Below, in pieces: positions 33,430-34,542 of a stretch of 34,542 nt of DNA. Within the stretch, counting starts at the first letter, position 1; each line of letters starts with the position of its first letter. The translations under genes and the position numbers were made by a program. The notes beneath the pieces were generated by a model. The model was given only the letters and a program-made list of their open reading frames with translations. It had not been told where the DNA came from and did not search any database. Source of the stretch: DRYS01 sp964491605 (GTDB lineage Archaea; Thermoproteota; CALKCG01; B24; DRYS01); assembly GCA_964491605.1 (NCBI GenBank), contig CAZBGY010000017.1, positions 1 to 34,542 of the forward strand. The letters run 5' to 3'.

Positions 33430-34542
33430 ATGATCGATGGATGGATAGCTAAGCTTAAGGAACGTTTCGACCCGGATATGTTGGAGGAAGCTAGGGATAG
33501 GATGGCTTCTGCTTGGAATTTTAAACCTGTCGATCGTCCACCGATATCTATAACCGTACCTCCGCCAGAGCCTTGGCCTTCGTTCGAATACTCTGAAAGA
33601 TTCTACGACTTGGATAAGATGCTTCTCCACCAGCTTGCCTTCGCATATTCGCATTACCTTCTGCGTGATGATGGGATACCATGTGTTAGAGCTGATTATG
33701 GTACGGGTATAGTAGCAAGCGGGTTTGGAAGCGAGGTGATCGTACGTAAGGGTTTAGATCAGATGCCGTGGGTTAAGGAGCCTATACTGAAATCCGATCC
33801 CCCCGATATATCTGAGCTTAGAGATCCTGATCCATATAACGACGGCTTGATGGCTAAGGTTATAGAAGCAGAGGAATACTTCCTAGAGAAGCTTGAAGGT
33901 ACAGGTGTATCTATATATCTATGCGATACTCAGAGCCCTGTAGATACTGCATACCTACTTAGAGGTACTAAACTCTTCAAAGATTTCTATATGTATCCTG
34001 AATTCGCAGAGGAACTATTGAAGAAGGTAGCTGAAGTCTACGTAGAATTCTCTATCATACAGAAGAAGATTATAGGTGAACCGCTGGATAGAGGTGTGCA
34101 TGGATCGCCGAATGTATGGATGGATAGGGGAGGTGTAAGGATATGCGAAGACGTAGCGGTTATGCTATCGCCAAGCCTATATCGTAGATTCTGTACACCA
34201 GCTAACAAGGTATGCTTGGAACCGTTCGATGGAGGTATGGATCACTTCTGTTGTAGCAACGTTTCAGATGGAAGACAGATACTGGATGAAATACTATCGA
34301 ACCCGTATATAAGAGCATTCTTCTTCGGTAACCCATCTAGATTCTACGATTTCGAGGAAACATTAAAGCTATTCCATAGCAGAAGAGTTTGTTTGATATG
34401 GACTGATGGACCTAGACAGGATCAACCCATCGATGAATGGGTTAAAACCATAGCAGATACTATGGATAGAATAGGAGGGAGAACAGGAGTAATATTCTCT
34501 ATAACCGTAGAAAGCTTCGATAAAGCAAAGAAGATAATGGAA
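33430..34542 (+). CDS. Uroporphyrinogen decarboxylase-family protein (3' end beyond window)
   Basis: The frame is open for 371 codons to the window end without a stop. The protein has the UroD-superfamily barrel pattern: an N-terminal region with DRPPISITVPPPEPWP, a DTQSPVDTAYLLRGTKLFKDFY segment, YMYPEFAEELLKKVAEVY, and MDHFCCSNVSDG, where H272 and C274 form the HxC zinc pair of the MtaA-like branch. It is longer and only distantly similar to the paralogue at 28186-29199. ATG 33430 is supported by a TATA-like CCTTAAAAG about 32 bp upstream. The substrate is unknown and no corrinoid protein is nearby. Confidence 0.8.
   Translation, partial: MIDGWIAKLKERFDPDMLEEARDRMASAWNFKPVDRPPISITVPPPEPWPSFEYSERFYDLDKMLLHQLAFAYSHYLLRDDGIPCVRADYGTGIVASGFGSEVIVRKGLDQMPWVKEPILKSDPPDISELRDPDPYNDGLMAKVIEAEEYFLEKLEGTGVSIYLCDTQSPVDTAYLLRGTKLFKDFYMYPEFAEELLKKVAEVYVEFSIIQKKIIGEPLDRGVHGSPNVWMDRGGVRICEDVAVMLSPSLYRRFCTPANKVCLEPFDGGMDHFCCSNVSDGRQILDEILSNPYIRAFFFGNPSRFYDFEETLKLFHSRRVCLIWTDGPRQDQPIDEWVKTIADTMDRIGGRTGVIFSITVESFDKAKKIME

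Overview
The window is from a thermophilic archaeon, most probably of the TACK group but outside the classical Crenarchaeota. The archaeal marks are a 16S gene with an archaeal 5' end, sn-glycerol-1-phosphate dehydrogenase, a proteasome beta subunit, the beta-CASP nuclease aCPSF1, Orc1/Cdc6, the PolD small subunit, archaeal ProRS, TATA boxes about 25-30 bp upstream of starts (often with almost no leader) and frequent TTG/GTG starts. Ribosomal protein eS26 argues against Euryarchaeota and PolD argues against classical Crenarchaeota. The 16S gene is far more GC-rich than the protein genes, as is usual in thermophiles. No lineage below this can be named from sequence reading alone.

Layout. 1-1.1 kb: the 5' part of a 16S rRNA gene (minus strand, cut by the window edge), its structured leader and its promoter. 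1.2-6.4 kb: two EamA-type transporters on either side of a three-gene [NiFe] group-4 hydrogenase operon (small subunit, fused NuoC/NuoD-type large subunit, 2x[4Fe-4S] ferredoxin subunit), then a winged-helix regulator. 6.4-12.7 kb: psmB-aCPSF1 with overlapping stop/start, G1P dehydrogenase, ProRS and a PfkB kinase. 12.7-13.7 kb: nearly 1 kb without an intact gene, holding hairpins and possible gene debris. 13.7-20.6 kb: eS26, PadR regulator, MoaB/MoaC, Memo-like protein, CTP synthase, AbrB-ACT protein, NAD synthetase and an AmmeMemoRadiSam-type radical SAM protein. 20.8-25.2 kb: PolD small subunit DP1, a TIM-barrel protein, DUF99 and Orc1/Cdc6.

The most striking part is 25.2-28.2 kb. The 650-bp gene-free stretch upstream of orc1/cdc6 looks like a chromosomal replication origin. 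It carries three origin-recognition-box-like elements sharing AGTnGAAAnnrnGGGGT. Two of them point their G-runs inward across a pyrimidine-rich tract, and two further repeat families (TTCTACA dyads and GTGAAG/CTTCAC) lie in and around them. The origin is bordered by a small winged-helix protein, then by a two-gene operon of a membrane-anchored coiled-coil winged-helix protein and an XRE-CBS protein, then by an unrecognised helical 159-aa protein between palindromes. The rRNA gene (left) and tRNA gene (right) are both transcribed away from this origin.

28.2-34.5 kb: an MtaA/uroporphyrinogen-decarboxylase-family methyltransferase and a phosphoesterase share a symmetric divergent promoter. They are followed by an FAD dehydrogenase, a dihydrodipicolinate-reductase-like dehydrogenase, tRNA-Pro(CGG), a small TATA-preceded gene interrupted by one in-frame TAG, and a second UroD-family protein cut by the window end. 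I see no insertion sequence, CRISPR array or prophage.
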